This document shows, piece after piece, positions 50,765 to 62,161 of a stretch of DNA of 64,000 bases (the first letter of the stretch is position 1; each line of letters begins with the position of its first letter). Source of the DNA: Phytophthora hibernalis. Its lineage: Eukaryota > Oomycota > Peronosporomycetes > Peronosporales > Peronosporaceae. A program made the translations under genes and the position numbers. Where the stretch lies: assembly GCA_012656075.1 (NCBI GenBank), contig JAAKBF010000403.1:248001-312000 (forward strand). Reading direction: 5' to 3'. The notes under the pieces were generated by a model. That model was not told the DNA's origin and made no database searches. It worked only from the letters and a program-made list of their open reading frames with translations.

Positions 50765-50928
50765 CTTTCCTGCAAATTCGGAAATGGAGAGAAAGCTCCG
50801 AAAGTACGATAGCATACTTTGAAGTTAAAATGTCGTAAAGTATCTTCAATCTTCATAAGAAAACATTTGAAAAAATGGCGTGGCTTCTAAGTGTTACTTG
50901 GAATTATGCATCCGTTCATGGTGAATTC

Positions 50929-53128
50929 TTACGCGGGGCCCAATAGCGAGGCGTTCAAGTCCTCCTTGCGGAGACCTACAGGGCGGTCTTTCAGCTTCAC
51001 GTACCACTTGAAATAGATGAGAGGCAGTGTGACGACCAACACACCTGCAAGCACGAGACTCTGCGTCCACGCCTTGGCCACGACGCTCACCGCGAGGATG
51101 TACAGCGCCAATTGCGCGATGACAATCAGTCCCGTGCACGCCAAATCAGCACGATTCTCCGAGTCGATTTCGGAGATCACCTCCTGCGTGAAGCAGATAT
51201 GCTTGATTTTGTGCCAGACACCCGGAGGCCGAGCAAAGCGGTAGAACCGCCGAAGCACTTTATCAGGCTCGGGTCGCGTCAGGAGGCACACAACAATGGA
51301 GATGACGCCGGAAATCGACGACGTGATCACGAATGCTCGGAACTCCTCGAGCAGTGGGGCGAAGCTGGATAAAATAAACACAACAGAATCAGTTCCGCGT
51401 AGTTCCTAAAACAGAGCTAAACACCCACACAACGTACATGAAAATGGCGAACGCAGCGATGTACCCTGAGCAAATTCCAAACAGGCAGCTATACGCATTG
51501 AAGCGTGACCAGTACCAGGAAAAGAAGAATGGCCATATGAGACCTCCGGCCATGGCAATGGTCATGAAACCCCAAATGCGGTTGATCGTGCTCACATCCA
51601 GCGAAAGAAAGAGACCAGCCAGCATCACGCATGCAGACGACAGGCGAGCTTGCCACAGCAGCTGCCTCTCAGACGCCTTCGGGTTGATGAGCGCCTGGTA
51701 GATATCCACGGTCCAGTACGATGACGAGCTGTTGATAGTCGTGTCGAACGTGGTAAGTGCTGCCGCCAACAGCGACGCCAGTACAAAACCCTTCACACCG
51801 ACGGGCAGCACTTTGTCAATCACGATCGGCACCACACGTTCCGGGTCCACCACCACGCCCACATGCTGCATCGAGTAATGGATACCCATCACAGCGATAC
51901 CACCACTGAAGGCCCAGCGAAGACTCAGGAACAGCATGGCCAGGAACGTCTGCGACCGCACTTCCCGCTCTGACTTGGTTGCGAGCACAGTTTGGAGACC
52001 AGATCCACCAGGACCGGACGCGGAGCGCATCATTTGCAGCAACGAATACGAGATCAGAATGAGACTGAACGAGTTGTACATGGAGTAGGAGGCCTCATCA
52101 GGTAAGCCAAGCGAACTCGGCGGCACTACAGATACCCACGCACTTCGCGTGGTGTTCACTTTGATGTACTCAGGTTCATCCCGTATCGATTTCCCTGGAA
52201 GAAACACCGAGAAATGGTCTGGGAGCTGTACCATGAAGCCCATTACAGCAACGATGATGAATGAAGTGAAGATGAACAAGCTCTGATACACGTCAGTGTA
52301 CACAACGGTAGAGTAGCCGGACGCGACAGTATACAGCATCGCCACCACCATCAGCAGAGCCGCCGCCCAGAACTCTGACGGCAACCCACCCCACTCTGGC
52401 AGCTTGACAAACTCTGTGAAGAATTTCCCTGTTACCAGCACATGAAACACGTGAGCCACCAAATCACTAGATGCATCAACAGAATCCCGACTCACCTCCA
52501 CCCACGGCAAAGTATGTGGTTGCAAGTACACCACTCGTCAAAGATGTAATCGCAATGGTGGTTCGCAGCAGCACAGCGTCAAGTCGAGTGCCAAAGCGAA
52601 ATTTGATCCTGCATCCATCAAAAGCACACCATGAGAACAAAGTACCTTTCAGCTCTCTCCTTCCACGTACCATTCCCCCTCGTCTTGACAGGACAGCGAC
52701 GAGACAGTTTACCAGTGTAGGCCAACTGGAAGGCCAGGAACAGACATAATCCACCGCGGATCTCGATGTACATGCCCTTGACGCCCAACGCGTAGACCAA
52801 CGCCGTGTTGATCATCGTACCGGAGATGTCGATGTACGAGCTCACATCGGCAACCGCCAGCGCGTACCAAGGGATGCGACGTCCCCCGAGGTAATATTCC
52901 TCCAGAACGTCGTCGTTCTTGGCCAGTTTGTGGCTGTGAGAGGCGTTCAGACGCTTGGGGTCTCGGGCTCCGGCGTCCACTAGCGCCTGGCGGTACAGAC
53001 GCGTCAGACGAAGCTTCTCGCGCGCGCTGCTCCCGGAAGGTGAAGAAGAGCCCCACAAGCAACACAGATACCAGGTAACCCATACACAGCGCCAGATCCA
53101 ACGAGCCGAGCGCCACCACGGGAACCAT
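50929..53128 (-). CDS. SLC5-type sodium/solute symporter (frame breaks)
   Basis: Starts MVPVVALGSLDLALCMGYLVSVLLVG at 53128. Typical SLC5 blocks follow: YYLGGRRIPWYALAVADVSSYIDISGT (helix 1-2 with the SSF signature), FLAFQLAYTGKLSRR, a helix pair near 52330 (YTVASGYSTVVYTDVYQS) and GGIAVMGIHYS, then LASLLAAALTTFDTTINSSSSYWTVDIYQ (Na+-binding helix 8). The C-terminal helices end SLLGPA at 50929. Introns: 52429-52495 and 51365-51437 with clean GT/AG, and probably one near 52615-52675. Single-base breaks occur near 53045 and 52680. About 600 residues, the normal size. The solute cannot be named. Confidence 0.75.
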
Positions 53129-53412
53129 GGCTAGTGTGTGTTTACTGTAATTTCGTCCGGTTTCATCCAAGCCATGCATGAGTTTAGAACAGTTTAGAAC
53201 TCGACCACATGGCTATTCCAGTAATTTTCGAATACGTTTTGACGTACTTAAGTAATAAAGACCCTGGAGTCCAGCCGCACTCCGCGCGCGGAAACTTCAA
53301 CTCTTCAGCCACTACATGTAATGTCGTGCTTTGCCCGGAAGCTCTGGATATTTATGAGTCAGTTTACGATAGAGTCAATTCATGTTTTTGAAATACTACA
53401 GTAGTATTAATA

Positions 53413-54500
53413 GTGGTTATCACGGTTGGAACGTATGTTTGCAGGAGGTGAAGATTTGACCTGATTGGTTGCTGTGTTTGTTGGAGAGGAAGGCAAGCAA
53501 AGCAGATCTCCCCACTCGTGGCACTTATGCATTCCAAGGTGGTGAACAAGATGTGGAGTATAGAAGAAGAGTACACCCTGCTAGAATTCCTCTCCTCGCA
53601 CCTCGAGCAGTACACCAAGGGCGTCAAAACGAAGTTTTACGAAAACGCCTTAGTTGCTCTTCCCCAAAAATCAGCCACACAAGTCAAATCAAAGTGGGTC
53701 GAGCTTGAGAGTTCCTACAAGACGTACAAGTCCAAGCTCAGCCACTCCGGCTTCGGCGTCAATGCTACCGACCCATCCAGCATCAAAGGTACGACTGTCG
53801 TTTTGTGATTGTATATTTCAAGGCTCTAACGAACTTTATATTTACGCCTTCTAATAGAAATGCTGTCCAAAAATGCAAGTATTTTTACGAGATGGACGAC
53901 ATATTTGGCTCGAGGCACAACATCCTCCCGCCAATCATCCTAGACCCTGGCACAACGGTGCGGAACGGCGTCACGCTTCCGCGTCAACCCGCCGACGTAG
54001 CGTTTACCAGCACGGTAGACACGCCAGTTGTGTCGACTAACTTGCCGCCCCCACGAGTATGGCGGAGAAGATGACCTCCGCCTCCACGATCACCTTGCTA
54101 CCCGCATCCACCGTGCAGCCCGTCGACATCAGTAGATCCACGCCTGCCGTGCTCACTACAACCAACTCACCGTTCAGACCCGACACTAACTTGCCGTCTA
54201 TACCCTGCTCATCCTCCACGATAATCATGCCGTCCATGACCAACATACCAACCACGACCAATCTGTCGCCCGATGTCGTCTCCAGCTCCTCTAGAAGCAC
54301 TGCGCGGAGACTTCTCGTCATCGATCACACCGTCTTCGTCCCCGTCTTCAGTCGTCTTGCCCTCTTCTGTGTCTAACAAGTATCAGCCAAGCGTTCTGGA
54401 GACCGACCGGCGGGGACCAGCAAGACCCTCACAGTTGAAAGTTGAAGATTTGATTTGATTGGTTGGTGATACATACTTACTTTCCAACCGTGATAACCAC
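53413..54500. mobile_element. internally deleted Harbinger copy with both terminal repeats (Harbinger-1d)
   Basis: Terminal inverted repeats GTGGTTATCACGGTTGG (left from 53413, right ending 54500) bracket 1.09 kb, with TA on both outer sides. The interior is nearly identical to Harbinger-1: the same Myb/SANT ORF1 start at 53532-53808 and the same Thr-rich segment. It jumps from the position matching about 47334 directly to that matching about 49120, losing the transposase. A second smaller deletion near the left repeat removes about 80 bp. It is a non-autonomous derivative that keeps the ends. Confidence 0.85.
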
Positions 54501-54502
54501 TA

Positions 54503-54933
54503 CACCAATGCACGGCGGTATTCACAAAGTCAACACTCGAATTCAAAAAGTGCGCACTCAAAATCAAAACCTGTGAGATTTATTACCTTTGCAAATGATA
54601 CTAACTCTCTGATTTGATCTAAAGACTTGCCATACCTGCAAACGGTCCCTATTCGCAAGCGTCCTTCAAGACACAATGGACTACCACGCGCACCTGGATT
54701 GGGTTCCCATGTACTTGGTAGATGATGTGATGCCGGAATGGAAATGAAACTGTCAATTTACGCGGTCGCATGCTCCGCTCAAGTTTCTCGCCATCGCGAA
54801 GTGCATTGTCACCAACCAATACCCAATGAAAATGTATACTGATCTGACGATAAATTTATATAGTGCATTTTGATTTTGAGTGCGCACTTTTGAATTCGAG
54901 TGTTGACTTTGTGAATAACGCCGTGCATTGGTG
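54503..54933. mobile_element. TA-flanked MITE with about 68-bp terminal inverted repeats
   Basis: The left arm CACCAATGCACGGCGGTATT... and right arm ...AACGCCGTGCATTGGTG are complementary over about 68 bp with two or three differences. TA dinucleotides at 54501-54502 and 54934-54935 form a Tc1/mariner-type target duplication. The 431-bp element has no coding capacity. Its left TA directly follows the Harbinger-1d terminal repeat. Confidence 0.85.
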
Positions 54934-55190
54934 TACAGACAACGACGGAGAAATCCCCGTAACAGAAAAATCCGCCATGCATCACCATCACGAAGATTTA
55001 TTAAGATTATCTATCTAAAAGCTGTACTGTATTAGTACGTTGAAAATTTATTATAGCCAATCATGTAAGACTTTATAACAATATTGGCCAATCCTATTGC
55101 AACTAATTTGAGTGGCTTGCAGTTGACCAATTTGGCGCCAACTTGACGGACCCAGCGCGCGCTCACTTACGATTTCGCGTCAGGGGCCTA

Positions 55191-56620
55191 ATGCCCACCA
55201 AACAGAGCACCTACACTATCGAACAAAAGCGCCAAGCTCTCCGACTGGTTTCGGAAATCGGAGCGCAGGCAGCTGCTGACTCTCTAGGCTACCCCCGACG
55301 CACGGTGCACGACTGGGTGGCTCAAGCGAACGCAATCTTCAGCTTCCAGGGAGCACGAACAAGCAAGACGCTAAAGGGCCAGGGTCGAAAAGAGACAATT
55401 CCGTTTTCGCATGGGCTGCTAACGTTCATGAAGGACATGCGACGAGATGAAGAGGTAGGCGATTGCTTTATTTTTAAAACTGTTGAAATTAACTAGCACG
55501 TCTGCAAGCCGTTGTGTACTACCATGCTGTTAGAGTATATCAAGCTCAATCACAGGCGTTGGTTTAACAACTACGTGAATGGCAAAAAGAGCCTAGTATC
55601 CGCTGACAATGCAATCATGCGCTTGCTTCAGCGCTTCTCCAAACGGTACCAAAATTATATTTTATGTGTGTTTTTATTTTATTTATTCGTTTTAAGATAA
55701 TATATTGTTTGATTCGATGTTAGTCATGGTTTTACAGTACAAGTCGCTCAACATACCAAGAAGCCGTCTGCGGACATGGAAGAAACACGCATAAAGTTTG
55801 CAATTGAGTTTGGGACAAGCACGGAGCCAGCTACGATACATCTATGATATACAATGTCGACGAAACTGCAATCTACTTCGACACCCCGCCTAATCACATT
55901 TTGGCGGAGCGTGGTCGCAAGGGCTCTGCTAAAGTGAAGTATACCGAGAAGCATTCAGCAAGACTGACGGCGTGCCTAACGGTCCGAGCCGATGGTACGT
56001 GAATGTGTTTTTATCTGTTTCTACTGACAAAGTTTGCTAATATTTATTATTTGTTGTTTATAATTATGTTTATAGGCAAGAAGTCGCCGATCCTTTTCAT
56101 CGTGAAAGGCAAGCCCGGCGGCACTATTGAGAAAGAAGAGCTCCCAACTTATCCTCAAGGGCAAGGGCATGTGTACTGCGTCCAAGAAAACGGCTGGATG
56201 GACAGCAGAGTATGGGAAATCTTTGCGAAGGAACTGCTAAAGTTCGAAATAGAGACTCCTTCTGTCCTTCTTGCCGACAACTTTGATTGTCATGTGTCGG
56301 AAGAGGGACTGGAGGTCATTGCGAGGGTGGCTAGCGCCACCTTGGTCCCACTTCCAGCCAACAGCACCGCTGTTTGCCAGCCTCTTGACGTTGGTGTCAT
56401 GGGCCCGTTAAAAAAATTCTGCGGGCACTGTGGCTGACTGATTATCGCAAAGGCTCGGTTACTGCCAGTGAAAAGCGTCTCATTTCGATTAAACGAACAA
56501 TTAGAGCGTGGGAATTGATTGACCCCGAGTCAGTTGCTAGTAGCTTCGAAAAAGCAATTCCAAGATACCCAGAAGTTGAAGTTTGGACAGAAACCGCGCA
56601 AGGAAAATGTTTTTTATGAA
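55191..56620 (+). pseudogene. pogo-like (CENP-B HTH + DDE) transposase relic
   Basis: MPTKQSTYTIEQKRQALRLVSEIG...YPRRTVHDWVAQ is a psq/CENP-B-type HTH (from 55191). HVCKPLCTTMLLEYIKLN...WFNNYVNGKKSLVSADNAIMRLLQRF follows after a 40-bp intron. A DDE_1 nuclease has VDETAIYFD (first Asp near 55865), ILFIVKGKPGGTIEKEELP, LLADNFDCHV (second Asp near 56280) and PLDVGVMGPLK (third Asp). Introns are likely at about 55648-55735 and 55996-56075. Breaks: a frame change near 55840 and loss of one A in the run near 56413, after which coding resumes as RALWLTDYRKGSV to about 56620. Inactive; terminal repeats not identified. Confidence 0.75.
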
Positions 56621-57471
56621 GTTAACTAAAGTCATTAAGCTTGATTTTAATTTAGCCAATCTAATCAGCGCATTTTGATAGACGTACCCGTCTTTACGCT
56701 TGTCCGACTGGTCGAATGCAAGCAAGTGACGCGGCTTTTATTGTCGTTGTCTGTAATGTAACGTCAACTACCGCTTCTTTATTTTTTGTTCAGTGCAGTA
56801 AGATGACATAATTTATGTTTCGATTTCAGATTACTCATGCCATTATTTATGTCAGAGGAGGCCTCCTCATAAATATAAAAGCTATAATCGGGAGCCCTGC
56901 TGAGAGCTTCTACGTGCGCGTGTACGAGGTGGCGGACGTACGGAATCACTTGAGCAACGTGTTGAAGTTGAATGAGGCCTTTATGGACCGGCGAGGGTTG
57001 GATGTGTAGATCATCATCCTGCTGATGCAGTTCAAGGTGGAGATCAGCAGCGCCGAGCGTGCTGCGGCATCAGTCGCTGTTGTACCACATGATACGGTTG
57101 CTGTCGTGCTGAGTACAGCAATATATGTATACTTTACGGGTATAGAGATCATCCTTCGAAGTCGTTCAAGCCTTCAAACCCCGAGCTTCTAAGCAAGATA
57201 GGTGTTTGAATTCTGAACGATGCGGCTGCTGCAAGATCAGCGCCTGTACCACCATGACGACTGCGCTGGTGCTGTCTTTGGTCCGTGAAGAGCAGGACGT
57301 TATCGAGTCGTGGCCCGTGATCTTGACATTCACGGCCTGCATATCGTGGCGGACCCAAGCGGCCTGCATTCCCGAGACGGACGAAGTGGAGTGCCTGCTG
57401 GCGTAGTCTCGTGGTCTATAAGACCTAGCGAAGGTTACTTGAATGTTGTTCTAGGCCGGCTGGACCCATTA
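56621..57471. other. unassigned, possible gene relic near 56880-57080
   Basis: A plus-strand stretch SFYVRVYEVADVRNHLSNVLKLNEAFMDRRGLDV reads like coding sequence, then a stop at 57007 is followed in frame by IIILLMQFKVEISSAERAA. No family recognised. The rest shows nothing definite. Confidence 0.35.
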
Positions 57472-57564
57472 GGGGTTTCAAGGTAGCAAAATATTAGAAA
57501 AATTTCTTGCTAATAATCAGTCTGATCGTTTACCGTCCCGGAGGTTCTATCCGAACCTTGAAAC

Positions 57565-58291
57565 GTGGGGAGGCACTGTTACCCTGTATGCAAAGCGTGT
57601 TGTGAAGGCTTTGATGGGCACATACGGAAACTACGTCGTATGGCCCAAAGCCAATCTCGCCAAGCTACATCTGCATTTTATGAAGCCCGCTTTGGTATGG
57701 AGGGGGCGGTGGGGTTAGTGGACGGAACTCACTTCATCTTTAGCCAGAAGCCTGCTGTAGATGGCGAGGCCTACTTCAACCGTAAGAAGCGATACTCACT
57801 CAACGCAATGATAGCGTGTGACGGCGACAAGCGCATCATCTACGCGCTGATCGGGTGGCCTGGGTCGTGCGCAGACTGCACGGTGTTCTCGCACTCTCGT
57901 GTAGCTACCCGCCCGGATCTATTTTCTCTCGGGGTCAATACTTGGTGGGGGACTCGGGCTATCAAATATCGCGGCGGATGCTTGTTCCAAACAGGAAGCC
58001 CGACGCACTCCGTCCTGAAAATGCTACTTTCAACACTGTATTGGCGTCCGCTCGCGTGGTGAACGAGAACTGCATTGGTCTTCTCAAAATCGCTGGGCGT
58101 TTCTTAAGGGTATGAGCACGCAAATCAAGGAAAAGAAAGAATTCAAGTGGGTAAATGAGCAGTGTATGACCTGTGTTATGCTGCACAACTTCGCCATTGT
58201 GTACAATGACACCGAACCGTTTGAAAGTGAGGAGGATGAAGAGGAAGATGATGAAGAAGAAGAAACTGTGGGACCTGGAACGCTAGACTGA
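57565..58291 (+). pseudogene. Harbinger-2 DDE transposase
   Basis: Contains GLVDGTHFIFSQKP (first Asp), a YFNRKKRYSLNAMIACDGDKRIIY core, and in the next frame VGDSGYQI (second Asp). RVVNENCIGLLKIAGRF follows with the Glu, then after another shift RFLKGMSTQIKEKKEF..MTCVMLHNF and an acidic tail ending GTLD at 58291. Frameshifts near 57945 and 58095 break it. The N-terminal part before 57565 is short, so the gene may be 5' truncated. Confidence 0.7.
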
Positions 58292-58347
58292 GAGCGCGAA
58301 CGAAAGTGGCGATGCTGAGAGGCATTTGAATCGGTACATTGAAGTGA

Positions 58348-59541
58348 TTAATCTAACGGGATAACACGGTCAACTACACGCAGCGCATCTTCCTCACTAC
58401 GGCCGCGATCGAGCAGCTGCATATACATCTCTCTGCGGGCTGCCAGCTGTGCTTCCTTAAAGCGGAAGTTGCGCTCGTCCTGATGCTCCAGCCTCTCCTT
58501 GTCGTGTTGCTCCTGTGAAGCAATGCAAGTTGCCCTTGCCTCCAGTAGCTCTTCGTGGCGCCATCGAGACTCTGCCTTCAAGCGATTCTCGCTAAAATCA
58601 CGAAACGTGGAAGCAAAGTCACGTTTTATCGCTTGGTTTGCCTTGTCGATGCCCGTTTCTCTAGCAGTCAATCATGGATTCGTCGTTTCAACTCTTGAAG
58701 TCGCCGGAGTGTTAGATGCGGCACGTTCTGGCTGGGGTCGGGGTGGCATGCTTGCATCCATCAAAGGAACAGATGCATCCGGACTATGATTGCTCATGGT
58801 GCCAATGGCTGCTGTAGCATTCGGTGTTCCGCTGGCGCTGTCGCAATCGTGGTCGTCAGTCCCTGCATCATTGTTGAACATGCTCGTGTACGAACTCCGC
58901 GCGATGCTTGTCGGTGTTCCAGGCGAACTGGAAACGGTGGGGTCGGACCAAGTCTGAGCGGGGTTGAAGCTTATCCTTGGATCCATACTGTGTTCAATAC
59001 AGTCTGGCGCCACGTCGACAGTTAGCGATGGGTCTAACGCGGATGATGTCGTCTGCGTGGCCATGATGAAGCTATCCATCACAGAATGCGGTCGGATATT
59101 CTGGCGTTCCCCGAAAAGAGCATCTAAGCGATAGTAGAACGGACATACTTCTTCCACAGCGTCTTCCAGCATCTTGCCTTCTCGAACCTGGCGCTGAGTA
59201 AGCCCAAAACCAGTCTGGGAATCGACACGTAGTTTGGTCTTCTTGTAAACCTTGAAAAAGGAATTCCAGCGGCTCGGACAAGTAGCCGCGTCCCATTTGG
59301 TTGTATACTTTGGAGGCACTTCTTCTCCGTCCTCAGTAAAGACTTGGATGCAGGAATTGTAGACAAAGTCGCTCATATCACCGAATCCTGAAATCTTTGT
59401 CTGAGCGCCGCCAAATTTCCTCGCTCGCTCCTCACTCACTTTTCCTACTATCACGTCGAAGTTTCCAGGGCTCTCTGCCCACTCGACCATATACTGTTTT
59501 TGCAGTATCGTAGTATGACTCTTCTGGGGCGTTGCTACCAT
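58348..59541 (-). CDS. Harbinger-2 ORF1 protein (in-frame TGA)
   Basis: The ATG at 59541 (MVATPQKSHTTILQ) opens a 398-codon frame with one TGA at 58672-58674. Upstream lies a Myb/SANT-like or trihelix part (WDAATCPSRWNSFFKVYKKTKLR...CPFYYRLDALFGERQNIRP) and a Ser/Thr-rich middle. After the TGA, in the same frame, is a coiled coil (RWRHEELLEARATCIASQEQHDKERLEHQDERNFRF). The layout equals ORF1 of Harbinger-1 (SANT, Ser/Thr linker, coiled coil). The stop would cut off the coiled coil and may be a recent lesion. Confidence 0.65.
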
Positions 59542-59759
59542 CTTGAAAGGCGTCCAAACAATAAATAAAATAGAAGTGAAGGAATTTTGTGAAGTGCTGC
59601 GATCCACACACGAAAGCGGTGAGGCAGTCTCAAGCAATCGCTCAAAAATCAGTTCTTCAAAAATTAGGCAAACGATACGCCTCCGGAGGCCCATCTTTGG
59701 TCTGATCTCTCCCGAATCTTTTGCGAAAAAATCTAATAATTTGCAACTTTGAAACCCCC

Positions 59760-60568
59760 TATTTAAACTGCAGATTTATTGGATCGATCCGGATTAATCC
59801 GCGGCGAAAGGCCAGTGGCCTGTACAAAAGCAACAGAATGGAGCAGAGCGTGTAGATAGCAAGCAAGAAACATCACACGGATGACACGCATCAAAAACAA
59901 AGTAAACGTTGTGCTACTAGACTGAAGCAAATCGGGTTTAATCCTGAGAACAAACGTAGTCATAGCTGTTGTCGACGTTTCGTGAGCGTGTGGTGCCTTC
60001 GTCTTCGACATCGCTGCTGTCGTCCTAACATCGTAGATGTATCGTGTTAGCATCACGCCACCTGCGAGGTCGTCCAGAGCAGGCCTGATTTGCTCTTCTG
60101 GCGCTGGAAGAGCACTCGACGTGTACCCCTTGCGATGGGTAGGCTTCCTCTTCTCTTCTGGCGCGTGCTGAGGCGTGCTGGACGAGAGCTTGATGCGCGC
60201 ACGTGCTGAATGAGGAGTGAATGCTATTGAAGGGATGTTCCGAAAATTACACAATATTTTTTATTATTCAAATAGTCTTTGTGGTTTCAAATCGCTGCAT
60301 CTCATGTATATATAACGGGTTAAAACCCGGTTTAATCCCGTAAAGCAGGTCAACAGTTTTCCTATGTACAGCACTACTGTGCAGCACCGTCTTCCTCCGA
60401 GTGGCTGGCGGTGCTGGATTTGACCTTGGCCGGGCCCTTGCCTGGGATACCCAGCAACCCATCGGGGCTAAAGTAGTCGCCGCTCTTCACGGACGCATCC
60501 GTTGCAGCGAAGAGCGTGTGAGCAGGTGTGGGTGAGGTAGAAGTGGCCCAAGTGGTTCACCGCGAACT
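59760..60568. other. no gene accepted
   Basis: One minus frame (59763-60254) is open but shows no domain. Short palindromic runs such as GGATTAATCC and CGGGTTAAAACCCG are scattered here. It may be repeat-derived. Confidence 0.35.
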
Positions 60569-60605
60569 GCATCTCGAGTCGTCGGATTCCGACGACTCGA
60601 GATGC
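60569..60605. repeat. 37-bp perfect palindrome
   Basis: Arms of 18 bp (GCATCTCGAGTCGTCGGA and its exact complement) around a single T. It lies about 100 bp upstream of the PD-(D/E)XK-like relic. Confidence 0.9.
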
Positions 60606-60696
60606 CGACTCGGATGACGTTAGGCCCTCCACAGGGGACTCTTTTAAGATATAGCCACGCAGCAGCAGCGGGAAGCGACAGTGGCGACACCACCAC

Positions 60697-61589
60697 GTGG
60701 AGAACGTGCTGAATCCTCCAGACGACAGCGATGGTGCCCCGTTCGAGCTGTGTGCGGCAACCCGAGACGACTGGAATCGCTACGTCCAATCCGAGCAGCA
60801 AGCGCTGAAGTCACGCGGGATGGCGTGGTGGGACGAAAGGGTCTTCATTGTCGAGTTGCCGGGAGCTCTGCACGGAATGCGTCGTTCGTGTCAGACATGC
60901 GATTACCGAGGCAACCGGGACTGGTATGACTCACTTGGCGGAGTACGGAGATACTTATATCGGCAACCGTGCGACCTTGCCGGACAACATTAATGAATTA
61001 CTAGCCCTCCTCGAGCCAGACGCCAGCTTCGGTCCTCGTCAAAACCTTCCTGGAGCAGTGCTTCCACCGGGATTTTCCTGGGAAAACTTCCACACGTTGA
61101 AAGTGGAGATTGGGGTGTCTAGAGGCTGGGGGACCCGTATACAACAACAGGGTCAAGCTGGGCAGTAAGGGCAACAGGGACAAGCTGGACAACAAGGGCA
61201 ACAAGGGGAACAGGGTCAAGCGGCTTGGTACCTTAAGCGAGAAGGCCGATGCGTGGCGGCAATGCCCGGGCGTGGAATACGTTCTGTGTATTCGCATCAG
61301 CCGGGAAATGCACGCTCGTGAGTACCGTTTGTACTCCATCGTGAACGGGCAGTTTGAGAATCCTGACATGCAGCACGCGCCCATCGACAACAACACCATC
61401 GTGCAGTTTGACCCTTGGCGCTTGCTGGGGATTCCTCACGGTGCTATTCTCCCTGTTGGCTTCAACAATCCCGTTCAGTTCAACCTCGTCGACATTGTCG
61501 ACCCGATCATTCAAGAGAGGCAAGTGAACTTTGCACTAGAGCAGGCTGCAGTAGCACAAACAGCAGATGCTGATACTGCTGCTGGGTAG
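60697..61589 (+). pseudogene. PD-(D/E)XK-like (Uma2-type) oomycete family protein, frameshifted
   Basis: Blocks in changing frames: RDDWNRYVQSEQQALKSRGM, FIVELPGALHE, ITEATGTG..., LEPDASFGPR (putative catalytic Asp), FHTLKVEIGVSRGW (Glu-x-... Lys-type strand), a GQQGQ low-complexity run (61150-61215), then GVEYVLCIRISREMHAREYRLYSIVNGQFENPD and IVQFDPWRLLGIPHG. D...E-x-x and the following Trp fit the restriction-endonuclease-like fold of Uma2-type proteins that are multi-copy in oomycetes (from memory). Breaks lie near 60885 and in the Gly/Gln run. No convincing ATG was found at the start. Confidence 0.5.
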
Positions 61590-61800
61590 CCCCACGTCAC
61601 TGCCTGCGTTGTCACTAGCCAAACGCAGCACATTTCCTTTTCTTCTTCTTACGTTTCATCTAAAAGCTGCTATCAAAATTCCTTTGTGTCAAGTTGCATT
61701 TTAATAAAAATAACTTAAGTGCCGTACCTAACCAAACCGTAACCTTTTTGGCTCCAAAGCCGAGGCGCTATTTCGCGATATGTTGATTTTTGTATTCGTC

Positions 61801-62161
61801 TTACTCCAAACTGGTTATCCTTGGTGTGATGATTGGTCTCCTATCGGTAGTAGCCTTCACGCTCGGCGGTGTAAGTTCTCACCTTCCCTTAGAATGCAAT
61901 ATGATATGATGGCAGTCTAACAATGGGCGGATGTACTGCTTGTTGTGCTCTATCCAGGTCATTCAAAGCTACTTCTCAAACATCCTCAAGTTTGACAAAG
62001 AAACAGGCCACGTGACCTTGGTCAACTTGTACTTAATCTACGCGGCTGTATCACTAGTTTTCAGCTTTCACGGATTTTTCATCGATGGCAAGTGGCGCAA
62101 ACTGCAGCAAGACGGCAACCGTTTGATTATGCACGTGCGAACATTTTCGTCCTCGGAGTAG
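61801..62161 (+). CDS. membrane protein, last two exons visible (partial)
   Basis: The exon ending 61870 (SKLVILGVMIGLLSVVAFTLGG) joins by a consensus donor GGT-GTAAGT and acceptor (61871-61957, 87 bp) to VIQSYFSNILKFDKETGHVTLVNLYLIYAAVSLVFSFHGFF..., ending FSSSE at 62161. Two hydrophobic segments are present. The upstream part of the gene could not be traced and the family is unknown. Membrane-like sequence also continues at 62200-62340 in another frame. Confidence 0.4.

Larger units (their letters stand above)
57472..59759. mobile_element. second PIF/Harbinger family element (Harbinger-2)
   Basis: Imperfect terminal repeats GGGGTTTCAAGGTAGCAAA (57472) and, inverted, GGGGTTTCAAAGTTGCAAA (ending 59759) share about 22 of 27 bases. 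They lie next to TA on both sides. Inside, a plus-strand transposase and a minus-strand ORF1 converge, as in Harbinger-1, but repeats and proteins are unrelated in detail. Both ends are present and the coding damage is light. Confidence 0.75.

Noticed and set aside
59763..60254. 163-codon minus frame
   Set aside because: No recognisable domain; a single hydrophobic stretch near the end is not enough to call a gene in repeat-rich sequence.
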